From the NCBI GenBank assembly GCA_947455875.1, contig CANGSD010000004.1, positions 1-11,942 of the forward strand: a stretch of 11,942 nt of DNA, read 5' to 3'. The notes under the pieces are model-generated. The model worked only from the letters and a program-made list of their open reading frames with translations. It had not been told where the DNA came from and searched no databases. Every line of letters begins with the position of its first letter. The stretch's first letter is position 1. Positions 1 through 7,418 of this stretch are shown one piece after another. This DNA is from Comamonadaceae bacterium (GTDB lineage Bacteria; Pseudomonadota; Gammaproteobacteria; Burkholderiales; Burkholderiaceae). Position numbers and translations under genes: made by a program.

Positions 1-613
1 TCACGCCCAGCGTGCATTCCCCGACCGCATAGCGGTTCTGTGCCACATGGGCCAGGGCGGCGGCACGCTCGGCGCGATGTCGGCGTGGCACGCCTTTGGG
101 CTTGCCGGTGGTACCACTGGTATAGAGCATCAGCGAACCGTCGTCCGCACCGGCGAGCGGCACGGGCTCGTGCGCCTGCGCCATCCAGTGATCAAAGCGG
201 TGAACTGAGGCGTCGCCGGGCGCTGCGCCATCCATGGCGATACGTGCGAGCCGCTGCGCCTCGGTGCTGGCGGCCACCGCGGCGTCGGTGATGGGTTCCC
301 AGACGATGGCGCGGGCGTGCGCGTCGAGGAGGCAGTAATCCACTTCATCGGGCTTGGCGCGCCAGTTCAAGGGCGTCATCACGATGCCGGCGAATTGGCA
401 GGCCCAATGCAAGGTCGCCATCTCCCAGCGGTTTTGCAGCACGGTGACCAGGTGGTCACCTTTTTTCAGGCCGGCATCGGCTAGGCCACGCTGCGCGGCG
501 CCGATGCGGTGTGCCCACTGGGCATAGGTCAGTTGCAAGGCCGCATCGACCAGACCGATCGCATGCGGACGGCGTTCGACGCTTTGCAAGAAAGTGCGGC
601 CCAGATCAAGCAT
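1..613 (-). CDS. Acyl-CoA synthetase (AMP-dependent synthetase/ligase), N-terminal part, cut by the left window edge
   Basis: Adenylate-forming enzyme that would activate a carboxylic acid with ATP and then transfer it to CoA. The 204 visible residues contain the family P-loop signature YTSGTTGKPKG at residues 164-174, followed by an HRAERAAALAH segment, and the N-terminal ligase fold before it (a WACQFAGIVMTPLNWR segment around 70-85). The rest, including the catalytic C-terminal lysine domain, lies outside the window. The ATG at 613 has GGAG seven bases upstream and overlaps the stop of the preceding [2Fe-2S] subunit gene by eight bases (ATGCTTGA), so it is the fourth gene of the molybdenum hydroxylase operon and is probably translationally coupled. 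The family is certain. The acid substrate cannot be read from the sequence; the operon context suggests the substrate or product of the hydroxylase. Confidence 0.9.
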   Translation of the reverse strand, partial: MLDLGRTFLQSVERRPHAIGLVDAALQLTYAQWAHRIGAAQRGLADAGLKKGDHLVTVLQNRWEMATLHWACQFAGIVMTPLNWRAKPDEVDYCLLDAHARAIVWEPITDAAVAASTEAQRLARIAMDGAAPGDASVHRFDHWMAQAHEPVPLAGADDGSLMLYTSGTTGKPKGVPRRHRAERAAALAHVAQNRYAVGECTLGV

Positions 614-1154
614 GGGGCGTCTCCAGCAGCGGTTGGTCGGAGGTGGTCGTGAGGCCACGGCGCTGCTGCACGACATCCAGCACGGCGGCCACGATGGGCG
701 TGTAGCCCGTGCACCGGCATAAAGTGCCCGAGAGCATGATGCGTACGTCGTCCTCGGTGGGCACAGGGCCCTGCGCGCAGCGCGCCAGCCAGTCGACGCA
801 CGACATCAGGATGCCGGGCGTGCAAAAGCCGCATTGCAAGGCGTGATGGCGCCGAAACGCCGCCTGCAGATCGTCGAGCGTGCCATCGACGTCGGCCAGG
901 CTTTCGACCGTGCGGACTTCTCGTCCATCGGCCTGCACCGCCAGCGTGAGGCAGGCACGCTGGGCCGCGCCGTCGACCAGCACGGTGCACGCACCACACA
1001 CGCCATGCTCGCAGCCCACATGCACCCCTGTCGCACCCAGGTCATGACGCAGAAAATCCGAGAGCAGGCGTCGCGGTTCGACGTTGGCGCAGCGCTCACG
1101 GCCGTTGAGGGTCAGACGCAGCGGATGCACCACGTCGCCGTCCAGTACGTTCAT
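606..1154 (-). CDS. [2Fe-2S] subunit of a molybdenum hydroxylase (CoxS / XDH small-subunit family)
   Basis: Electron-transfer subunit carrying two [2Fe-2S] clusters between the Mo centre and FAD in enzymes of the xanthine dehydrogenase / CO dehydrogenase superfamily. The 182-residue length is near that of stand-alone CoxS proteins (about 160-180). The plant-ferredoxin-type cluster is bound by C48, C53, C56 and C68 (CEHGVCGAC). The second, helical cluster is bound by C108, C111, C146 and C148 (CGFC and CRCTGY). All eight ligands are present. There is no signal peptide, so it should act in the cytoplasm. The ATG overlaps the stop of the FAD subunit by ATGA and has AGGAG six bases upstream. The residues after about 165 form a non-conserved tail. 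It is the third gene of the operon. Confidence 0.96.
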   Translation of the reverse strand: MNVLDGDVVHPLRLTLNGRERCANVEPRRLLSDFLRHDLGATGVHVGCEHGVCGACTVLVDGAAQRACLTLAVQADGREVRTVESLADVDGTLDDLQAAFRRHHALQCGFCTPGILMSCVDWLARCAQGPVPTEDDVRIMLSGTLCRCTGYTPIVAAVLDVVQQRRGLTTTSDQPLLETPHA

Positions 1155-1984
1155 AGGGGGCTCCTGGAAGCAAGGGCTTGATCGATCGCCCGGCGGCCCA
1201 GATGGCGCACCAGCCGGCGGCGCAGGGCCGCACTGGCTTGCGGCTCATCGCGGACCTCTAACGACCAGGCCAGTTGATTGAGTGCCTCATCGAGGGCGGC
1301 GCCTGACAGCAGGGGCCAGTCGCGCGCCACAGGTCGATCAGCCACGCCGCCGACGGCCACGCGCAGGCTGCATGCATCGGCCACCGCAGCGACCGCGCAC
1401 AGAGCGAAGTCACCGTGGCGGATGCCGAATTCTTCGAAGCCAAAGCCCTGGCCGGTCTGGGCCAGTGGGAAACGCACCGCTTCGATCAGTTCGTCGGCGG
1501 CGCGCGCGGTCAGCAGCATGCCGGTGAAGAAGTCGTCGGCGGCCAGGCGACGTGTGCCGCGCTGGCTGCGCAAGCACACTTCGCCACGCAGCGCGGTCAA
1601 CACCAAAGGCAATTCAGCCGACGGGTCGGCGTGGGCCACGCTGCCCGCCACCGTGCCGCGATTTCGGATCTGAAAGTGCGAGATCCACGGAAAGGCCAGC
1701 GCCAGCAGCGGCACTTCCTGCGCCAGGCGCGGACGGTGTTCCACGGCGGCCTGCGTCACCGCAGCGCCCACTTGCAGCGCGCCGCTGTCGATGCGTGCGG
1801 TGGCCAGCGCCTGCGAGCGCGAGACGTCCAGCAGGCGCTTGGGGCGTGCCAGACGCATGTTCAACACCGCCATCAGCGACTGACCCCCGGCCAGGATGCG
1901 GGCGTCGTCGCCCAGTTCGCCCAGCACAGCGGCCGCCTCTTGCGCCGTCTCGACGCGTTGGTAATCAAAGCGGGCGGGTTTCAT
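1151..1984 (-). CDS. FAD-binding medium subunit of a molybdenum hydroxylase (CoxM family)
   Basis: FAD subunit that takes electrons from the [2Fe-2S] subunit and passes them to an acceptor. The 277 residues match the usual CoxM length. The FAD pyrophosphate loops are visible: AGGQSL at 32-37 and RNRGTVAGSVAHADP at 107-121, the latter of the TxGGxxxxxDPxxE type with one Gly replaced by Ala (A113). The C-terminal CO-dehydrogenase flavoprotein domain follows (about 175-277). No four-cysteine insert is present, so it is not of the 4-hydroxybenzoyl-CoA reductase beta type, which carries an extra [4Fe-4S] cluster. I chose the ATG at 1984 because it makes an ATGA overlap with the large-subunit stop and the protein then begins at the conserved MKPARFDY. 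An upstream in-frame start at 2020 would add twelve non-conserved residues and a 40-base overlap. Confidence 0.95.
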   Translation of the reverse strand: MKPARFDYQRVETAQEAAAVLGELGDDARILAGGQSLMAVLNMRLARPKRLLDVSRSQALATARIDSGALQVGAAVTQAAVEHRPRLAQEVPLLALAFPWISHFQIRNRGTVAGSVAHADPSAELPLVLTALRGEVCLRSQRGTRRLAADDFFTGMLLTARAADELIEAVRFPLAQTGQGFGFEEFGIRHGDFALCAVAAVADACSLRVAVGGVADRPVARDWPLLSGAALDEALNQLAWSLEVRDEPQASAALRRRLVRHLGRRAIDQALASRSPL

Positions 1985-4900
1985 GGGCGCATCCCCAGCG
2001 CTTGCAGCAACCGTCGCCACCAGGGCGTGGACACAGGGCGGGGTGCGTGCACCGCGCCGCTGGCGGCATCTTGTGCGGCGGCTTGGCGCCCCAAGGATTC
2101 GAACAACTGGGCCAGCACCACGCGTGCAGCCCCCTCCAGCATGCGGCTGCCCACGGCGGCCACCTTGCCACCCACTTGGGCCTCATAGTCGTAATGCAGC
2201 CGCGTGCCCTCCGGCACCGCCTCCAGCTGCACGCGACCCTGGCCAGCCGCCGTGCCGAGTGACGACTGGCCCTCGCCGGCCAGCACCAGGCTGCGGGGCG
2301 GGTCCATCTCGGACAGCACGATGCGCGCTTCGTACCGGGCTTTGACCAGTCCGACGCCGACGGTCACATCGGCCCGGTAGGCGTGCTCGCCCTCGGGCAC
2401 GAGCGCGTGGCAGCCGGGAATGACCCGGGCCAGCGCCTGCGGATCCATCAGCACCGCAAACACACGCTGCGGTGTAGCGGCGATGGTCACCGACCCCTGG
2501 GCCTGCAAGGCGCGGCCACCGGTGCGAGCGCCTGCGCGGGCGCCGGTAGCCGGGGTCACTGGCGCTGAGACTTCGCGTGATCCGGCGGGTGCCTCGGGCT
2601 CGGGTTCATCGAGCAGGGCCAGCACGCGTGAAGGGGTCAGGGGTAAGCGGATGTCCGTGACCTCGCGCAAGGGCCGCAGCGCGTCGGCCACCGCATTGGC
2701 GATCGCCACGGGGGTGCTCATGTTGTTGCCTTCGCCCACGCCCTTGGCGCCCAGGGGGGTGAATGGACTCGGCGTCTCCAGGTGCACGATCACCGGGTCG
2801 GGCACTTCACAAGCGGTGGGCACCAGGTAGTCGGCAAATGTGCCGCTTTGAAAACTGCCGTCGGGGCCGTAGCGAAATTCCTCCATCAGTGCGGCGCCCA
2901 GGCCTTGCGCAAACGCGCCACGGATTTGCCCGTCCACCAAGGCGGGGTTCAGGAGGCGGCCCGCGTCATGGCCTGTGATGTAGCGGTCGATGCGCACGCG
3001 GCCGGTGTCGCGGCAGACCTCCACGCCGCACAGATCGAACACGAAGCCGTAGGCTGCACTGGTGTTGACGCGGTCGGCATCATCGGGCGCCGCCAGGGTC
3101 GGTGGGGTCCAGAACGCGGTTTCGCGCAGGCCGGGCAGCTCGCCTGCGGGCAGCAGGGCCGGTGCCCAGTGCGGGCTGGCGGCCAGGCGCGCGAAGGGCT
3201 GGCGCGTGTCGGGTGCGTCGCCGTTGAAGATGGCGCCCTGCGCAAACATCACGCGCTCGGGTGGGCAATTCAGCCCCGGCGCTGCGATGCGTGCCAGCCG
3301 CTCGCGCAGTCGCATGGCGGCCAGATGCACCGTGCCGGCCACCGCGCCCGCAAAGCGGCTGCTGTAGTTGCCAGCGGCCACGCTCCAGGCGTCCTTGCCC
3401 GTGTCGAACTCCACGTTCACCGCGATCTGCCCGGGCTGTAGTCCGAAGACATCAGCCACCACCTGCGCGCACACCGTCATATGACCCTGGCCCGCAGGCG
3501 CCGAGGCGATGACCACGTTGACGCCACCGAGCAAGTCGATGCCGACACTGGCGCTGGCGATCGCGCCGTTTTTCGGGCCGGCCTTGGCGCGCTGCTCGCG
3601 GGTCAGCGCCGTGCTGATGTAGCCCATGTTGGAGATCGAAGGTTCCACCACGGCGGCCACACCGATGCCGTACAGCCGTCCGGCTGCGCGTGCGGCCGCT
3701 TGTCGCTCCCACAAGCCGTGTTCCAGCGCAGCGGCCTGCGTCTTGTCGGCCAGGGTGTGGTAGTCGCCGCTGTCCAGGACTGCGCCGGCGGTGGCGGTGT
3801 AGGGGAACTGTTCGGCCCGCACAAAGTGACGCCGGCGCAGCGCGATCGGGTCTTCGCCCCGCAGGCTGGCGATACGGTCCATCAGTCGCTCGAGCGCGTA
3901 GTACACCTGCGGGCCGCCGAAGCCGCGCACCAGACCGGTCGGCGTCTTGTTGGTCATCACCACCCGGTTGCGAACGGCCATGTTCGGGATGTCATAGGCA
4001 CCGGTCAGCGCGCCGTGCATGCGATAGAACGTGGCCGGCTCGGGGGCGCGCAGGTAGGCGCCCACGTCATCGCGTTGGTCCCAGCGCAGGGCGGTGATGC
4101 GGCCGCTGGCATCCAGCGCGGCGTCCAGCGTGGTCAGTCGGGCGGTGGCCGAGGTCGCAGCGGCCAGGTGTTCGAGCCGGTCTTCCACCCACTTGACCGG
4201 GGCGCCGGCCTTGCGAGAGGCCAGGCACATCAGCACGACATAGGGCAGCACCGCTTGCTTGACGCCAAAGCTGCCGCCGCTGTCTCGCGGCACGCGGTGG
4301 CGCAGTTGGTTGGCGGGCACGCCCAGGGCCAGGGCCATCACCGAGTGCAGCGAGAAAGGCCCCATGAAGTTGGACAACACCTCGTAGGCGTGCCCGCCGT
4401 TGGCGTCAGGCTGGTGCTCGGCGATGACCACGCCGCACTCGATGGGTGTGCAGCTGTTGCGGGGGTAGTGGATCTCGACGCTGACGGTGCGGTCGGCACT
4501 CGCGAAGGCTTGCTCGGGATCGCCATAGCGAAAGTGCCGCTCATTGACCACGTTGCTGCCGGCTGCCTCGTGCAGCAGCGGCGCGTCGTCGGCGCAGGCC
4601 GCTTCGATCTCCACCACGGCGGGCAGCGCGCGGTAACGCACGCGTACGGCTTCCAAGGCGTCTTCGGCCAGCTCGCGGCTGTCGGCGACCACCACGGCCA
4701 CCGGCTCGCCGCTGTAACGCACGCGGTCGACGGCCAGTGCGTGATGGCGTACCGGCACTTTGACACCCACCAGAAAGGGCTGCGCCCAGCGCAGCACGTC
4801 CGCTCCGGTCAGCACCGCCCGCACCCCGGGCAGTGCCAGCGCCGCCGAACCGTCTACCTCCAGCAACTCGGCGTGGGCATGCGGGCTGCGCACGATAGCC

Positions 4901-5055
4901 GCGTGCAGCGTTCCCGGGGGCGTGCCCAGATCGTCCGCGAACCGCCCGCGCCCACTCAGGAGCGCAGCATCCTCCTGCCGAGGCAGGGAGCGGCCCAGAT
5001 GGGGTTCAGGTGAGGTGGGCTGTGCCTCGATGGCCAGGCCCGGATCGCGGTGCAC
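1981..5055 (-). CDS. Molybdopterin-binding large subunit of an XDH/CO-dehydrogenase-family hydroxylase with a C-terminal CoxG-like (SRPBCC) domain
   Basis: Catalytic subunit binding the molybdopterin cofactor, fused to a CoxG domain; 1024 residues against about 770-800 for ordinary CoxL. From the GTG start: an N-terminal a/b-hammerhead domain (IVRSPHAHA near 55); GGSFG at 261-264 and AGQGHM at 521-526, which contact the cofactor; the active-site loop LVRGFGGPQ around 375-383; and GVGE with the presumed catalytic base E775. The loop differs from the form I CO dehydrogenase AYRCSFR and form II AYRGAGR and is closer to xanthine dehydrogenase / aldehyde oxidase. An Ala/Pro/Gly-rich linker (about 817-847) joins a CoxG-type domain (about 848-993). 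The protein ends in a basic, Trp-rich tail, PWWRRLLQAL. I chose the GTG at 5055 because AGGAG sits seven bases upstream; the in-frame TTG at 5124 has no comparable site. First gene of the operon. Substrate unknown. Confidence 0.93.
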   Translation of the reverse strand: MHRDPGLAIEAQPTSPEPHLGRSLPRQEDAALLSGRGRFADDLGTPPGTLHAAIVRSPHAHAELLEVDGSAALALPGVRAVLTGADVLRWAQPFLVGVKVPVRHHALAVDRVRYSGEPVAVVVADSRELAEDALEAVRVRYRALPAVVEIEAACADDAPLLHEAAGSNVVNERHFRYGDPEQAFASADRTVSVEIHYPRNSCTPIECGVVIAEHQPDANGGHAYEVLSNFMGPFSLHSVMALALGVPANQLRHRVPRDSGGSFGVKQAVLPYVVLMCLASRKAGAPVKWVEDRLEHLAAATSATARLTTLDAALDASGRITALRWDQRDDVGAYLRAPEPATFYRMHGALTGAYDIPNMAVRNRVVMTNKTPTGLVRGFGGPQVYYALERLMDRIASLRGEDPIALRRRHFVRAEQFPYTATAGAVLDSGDYHTLADKTQAAALEHGLWERQAAARAAGRLYGIGVAAVVEPSISNMGYISTALTREQRAKAGPKNGAIASASVGIDLLGGVNVVIASAPAGQGHMTVCAQVVADVFGLQPGQIAVNVEFDTGKDAWSVAAGNYSSRFAGAVAGTVHLAAMRLRERLARIAAPGLNCPPERVMFAQGAIFNGDAPDTRQPFARLAASPHWAPALLPAGELPGLRETAFWTPPTLAAPDDADRVNTSAAYGFVFDLCGVEVCRDTGRVRIDRYITGHDAGRLLNPALVDGQIRGAFAQGLGAALMEEFRYGPDGSFQSGTFADYLVPTACEVPDPVIVHLETPSPFTPLGAKGVGEGNNMSTPVAIANAVADALRPLREVTDIRLPLTPSRVLALLDEPEPEAPAGSREVSAPVTPATGARAGARTGGRALQAQGSVTIAATPQRVFAVLMDPQALARVIPGCHALVPEGEHAYRADVTVGVGLVKARYEARIVLSEMDPPRSLVLAGEGQSSLGTAAGQGRVQLEAVPEGTRLHYDYEAQVGGKVAAVGSRMLEGAARVVLAQLFESLGRQAAAQDAASGAVHAPRPVSTPWWRRLLQALGMRP

Positions 5056-5062
5056 GTGGGGA

Positions 5063-5067
5063 CTCCT
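5063..5067 (-). promoter_or_regulatory. Ribosome binding site fixing a GTG start for the large Mo subunit
   Basis: On the minus strand AGGAG is followed by seven bases and then GTG at 5055. It is the best Shine-Dalgarno match upstream of the conserved part of the protein and overrides the longer TTG-started frame. It lies in one arm of a 6-base inverted repeat (5066-5071 with 5086-5091, CTGCGT/ACGCAG), so a weak hairpin could partly cover it. Confidence 0.7.
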
Positions 5068-5110
5068 GCGTTGTTTCCAATCAGGACGCAGTGTCCGGAC
5101 CTCCTTGCCA

Positions 5111-5177
5111 TCGACGAAACGCAACAGTCCGACGAAAGTCCAAATCGTCGGATCAAGGACCGAAAGGTCTGACGAAT
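5111..5177. promoter_or_regulatory. Cluster of GACGAA repeats with an 8-base inverted repeat, likely operator for the molybdenum hydroxylase operon
   Basis: Upstream of the large-subunit gene the plus strand carries CGACGAAA at 5112-5119 and again at 5130-5137 (18 bases apart), and TGACGAAT at 5170-5177. The minus strand carries CGACGATT at 5150-5143. The second and the minus-strand copies form a perfect inverted repeat, TCCGACGA (5128-5135) with TCGTCGGA (5145-5152), separated by nine bases. A short GACC-GAAA-GGTC hairpin (5158-5169) sits between the inverted repeat and the last copy. No T-run follows, so it is not an intrinsic terminator. The dyad symmetry and the position before an operon point to a regulator-binding site. 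The regulator is not in the window, and I see no convincing -35/-10 pair. Confidence 0.5.
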
Positions 5178-5241
5178 GTGATGCCGCGGCGCAGCAAAAC
5201 CCAGTTTGTCGTGGCGCGCCGTGCCGCCGACGCAGGCCGCG

Positions 5242-6774
5242 TCACTCGGTGCGAAGACTCTGGGCCTGCGCGCGAATCGCCTCGCGCTTCTCGGGTGTGA
5301 GCCTCGCCAGATTGCGCACCTGCATCCCCATACGCGGATTGCCCGCCAGCAGGGCCTCGTGCCGCATCAGGAAATTCCAATACAGCGTGGTGTAGGGGCA
5401 GGCGGTGGGTCCTGTGGATTGCGCGGGGTCGTAGCGGCACCCCTTGCAGTGATTGCCCATACGCTGGATGTATTTGCCGGTGGCAATGTAGGGCTTACTC
5501 GCCATCAGGCCGCCGTCGCCGTACTGGCTCATGCCCAGGGTGTTGGGTAGCTCCACCCATTCCACGGCGTCGACATAGACACTCAGATACCAGGTGTGCA
5601 CCGCCTGCGGCTTCACGCCCCGCATCAACAGGTACAAGCCCGTCACCATCAGCCGCTGAATGTGGTGGGCATAGCTGTGCGTGAGGGTCTGCGTGAGCGC
5701 ATCGCGCAGACAGGCCATGTCGGTATCGCCGGTCCAGAAGAACTCGGGCAGCGGCGCCTGAGCGTCCAGTGCATTGCGATCGAGGTACTCGGGCATCTGC
5801 GTCCAGTAGATGCCCCGCACGTATTCGCGCCAGCCCAGGATCTGGCGGATGAAGCCCTCGACCGCTTCAATCGGCGCGTGGCCCGTGCGCCAGGCGTCTT
5901 GCGCCGCTTGCACCACTTCGCGCGCTTGCAGCAGCTTCAGGTTCAGAGCCGCGGATAGCAGCGAGTGATACAGCCAAGGCTCGCCCGCCCATAGTGCGTC
6001 TTCGTAGCGGCCAAAGAGCGGCAGTCGGTGCGTGATGAAGTCTTGCAGGGCCTGCAGCGCCTGCGCGCGGGTGACGGGCCAGGCGAAGCTGTCCAGGCGC
6101 CCCGGATGGTCGGCAAAGCGGGTGTTGACCAGATCCAACACCTCGCGCGTGATCGCATCGGGTGCGAAGCGCTGGGGCGCGGGCAGGTTCACAGGTCCTT
6201 CTTTGCCAAAGGCTTCGCGGTTATCCACATCGAAGTTCCACTGGCCGCCCACTGGCGCGTCGCCGTCCATCAAGATGGCGTGCTTCTGGCGCAGGGCGCG
6301 GTACCAATATTCCAGTCGAAGCTGCTTGCGGCCCTTGGCATGTTCGGCGAACTCGCGCACCGTGCTGAAAAAGTGGCGATCCTCGCGTATGTCCAGCGGC
6401 AGCTGGCTGTCAGCGGCGACCACGCGCATCGCCTGTAGCACGCGCCAATCCCCTGGCGCGGTCATGACCAGGCCTGCAGGCTTGTGGCGCTCGATGGCGC
6501 GGCGCAATTCACCGGCCAGCGTGCCGCTGTTATCTGCATCGTCCAGACGCGTGTAGTCCACGATCGGACCCTGCTGCTCGCGCAGGGCTTGCGCGAAGTG
6601 CCGCATGCCACTGAGAAACAGCGCGATGCGCGGCTTGGCGGAGGGCACATGCGTGGATTCCTCAGCCACTTCTGCCATCCACACTCGGTCCTGCGCCGCG
6701 TCGAAATCATCGAAGGCGCTGGCCTGCAGGTCCAACTGGTCGCCCAGCACGATCACGAGGTTGCGGGTGGTCAT
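5242..6774 (-). CDS. Cryptochrome/photolyase-family protein of the FeS-BCP (PhrB-type) class, probable (6-4) photolyase
   Basis: Light-driven DNA repair flavoprotein of the prokaryotic iron-sulfur group, whose characterised members include Agrobacterium PhrB, a (6-4) photolyase with FAD, a lumazine antenna and a [4Fe-4S] cluster. The 510 residues match the family length. The N-terminal Rossmann-like antenna domain begins NLVIVLGDQL (5-14). The FAD domain contains WREYVRGIYW (315-324) and the HSYAHHIQRLM segment (366-376); H371 lies where PhrB has its catalytic H366. The four cluster cysteines C355, C443, C446 and C459 show the spacing 88-3-13 known from PhrB. The ATG at 6774 overlaps the stop of the upstream 183-residue gene by ATGA, with no clear ribosome site of its own, so translation is probably coupled. 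The exact lesion specificity is inferred from the family. Confidence 0.95.
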   Translation of the reverse strand: MTTRNLVIVLGDQLDLQASAFDDFDAAQDRVWMAEVAEESTHVPSAKPRIALFLSGMRHFAQALREQQGPIVDYTRLDDADNSGTLAGELRRAIERHKPAGLVMTAPGDWRVLQAMRVVAADSQLPLDIREDRHFFSTVREFAEHAKGRKQLRLEYWYRALRQKHAILMDGDAPVGGQWNFDVDNREAFGKEGPVNLPAPQRFAPDAITREVLDLVNTRFADHPGRLDSFAWPVTRAQALQALQDFITHRLPLFGRYEDALWAGEPWLYHSLLSAALNLKLLQAREVVQAAQDAWRTGHAPIEAVEGFIRQILGWREYVRGIYWTQMPEYLDRNALDAQAPLPEFFWTGDTDMACLRDALTQTLTHSYAHHIQRLMVTGLYLLMRGVKPQAVHTWYLSVYVDAVEWVELPNTLGMSQYGDGGLMASKPYIATGKYIQRMGNHCKGCRYDPAQSTGPTACPYTTLYWNFLMRHEALLAGNPRMGMQVRNLARLTPEKREAIRAQAQSLRTE

Positions 6775-7322
6775 CGGGGGGCTTTCGTAGGCAGGGGGCC
6801 TGCGCGTTGCAGGGGCGAGTCGGAGGCGATCTCCAGGCAGTCGGTCAGCGCCTGCGGCAGCTGCGGCACCTGGCGCCGCAGGTAATCACGCACCCACGGC
6901 GCGGCCACCCAGGGCGCGGTGTTGCCGCTCCAAACCCCCCGGGGCACCAAGCTGATGTTGGGGCCGTCCATCTTCAGGGCTGCAACCGCGGGCATCAGGC
7001 GGTCGGACACCACCTGCGCCAGCAGCCAGTCGTCTTGTCGCAGCAGGTCCACCACCTGCGCGCTGTGTGAATCGGGCGGGCTGTAGTCGCGGATGGTGGC
7101 CTGTACTCGCTCCCACACCGGGTCGCCAGCCCGCAAGGTCTGCACCCGCCCGCAGCGGCGCGAGAAGACGGTCCAGGCCTCTCGCATCTGGCCCCAGACA
7201 TCCACATCCTGCTCGCCCACCCGCATCAGTACGCCGTTGTCCGCGCGGCGCCAGTCCACATGCAGATCGATGACGACAGCGGCGGTCACCACCAAGGCGA
7301 CCAGGGCGACATGGCGTTTCAT
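6771..7322 (-). CDS. Uncharacterised exported or membrane-anchored protein coupled to the photolyase
   Basis: I do not recognise a family. The 183-residue protein starts MKRH followed by a hydrophobic stretch (about 5-20, VALVALVVTAAVVIDL), which is either an uncleaved membrane anchor or a signal peptide without a clear AxA site; the rest is soluble and should face the periplasm. It is rich in Trp (W24, W43, W50, W70, W99 and others) and has two cysteines, C57 and C162, that could pair. The downstream photolyase start overlaps its stop by ATGA. The start is uncertain: ATG at 7322 gives the clean export signal but has no good Shine-Dalgarno sequence; an in-frame GTG at 7370 would put sixteen polar residues before the hydrophobic segment and is also poorly supported. 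That this is a real gene is supported by the coupling and the export signal. Confidence 0.75.
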   Translation of the reverse strand: MKRHVALVALVVTAAVVIDLHVDWRRADNGVLMRVGEQDVDVWGQMREAWTVFSRRCGRVQTLRAGDPVWERVQATIRDYSPPDSHSAQVVDLLRQDDWLLAQVVSDRLMPAVAALKMDGPNISLVPRGVWSGNTAPWVAAPWVRDYLRRQVPQLPQALTDCLEIASDSPLQRAGPLPTKAPR

Positions 7323-7363
7323 GGGAAGGCGTAGCGGCCTGTGCGGGTATCCGCTTGGGCCCT

Positions 7364-7392
7364 GTGCCACACTGGGCAGGAGGCGCTATGGT
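7364..7392 (+). promoter_or_regulatory. Weak candidate sigma70-type promoter for the Cys-rich protein operon
   Basis: In the 96-base divergent gap the plus strand has GTGCCA (7364-7369), 17 bases, then TATGGT (7387-7392). Each hexamer matches four of six consensus bases. A start of transcription near 7399 would leave a short leader before the AGGAG at 7406. The match is weak, and the main support is its position. Confidence 0.25.
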
Positions 7393-7418
7393 CACGCCGA
7401 TCGACAGGAGACATGTGC

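Noticed and set aside
1985..2020. Upstream start of the FAD subunit at 2020
   Set aside because: The ATG at 1984 gives the usual CoxM N-terminus and the ATGA overlap that recurs through this operon.
3481..5013. 510-codon open frame on the plus strand, antisense to the large Mo subunit
   Set aside because: Its translation is rich in Gly, Arg, His and Val with no domain, and the minus strand carries unmistakable XDH-family motifs throughout; this is the usual high-GC antisense shadow.
5056..5124. N-terminal extension of the large Mo subunit from a TTG at 5124
   Set aside because: It would add 23 residues unlike the family, lacks a good ribosome site, and overlaps the putative operator cluster; the GTG at 5055 has AGGAG at seven bases.
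5128..5169. Intrinsic terminator after the photolyase gene formed by the inverted repeats
   Set aside because: There is no T-run on the minus strand after either stem, and the main stem is part of a repeated motif, so an operator fits better.
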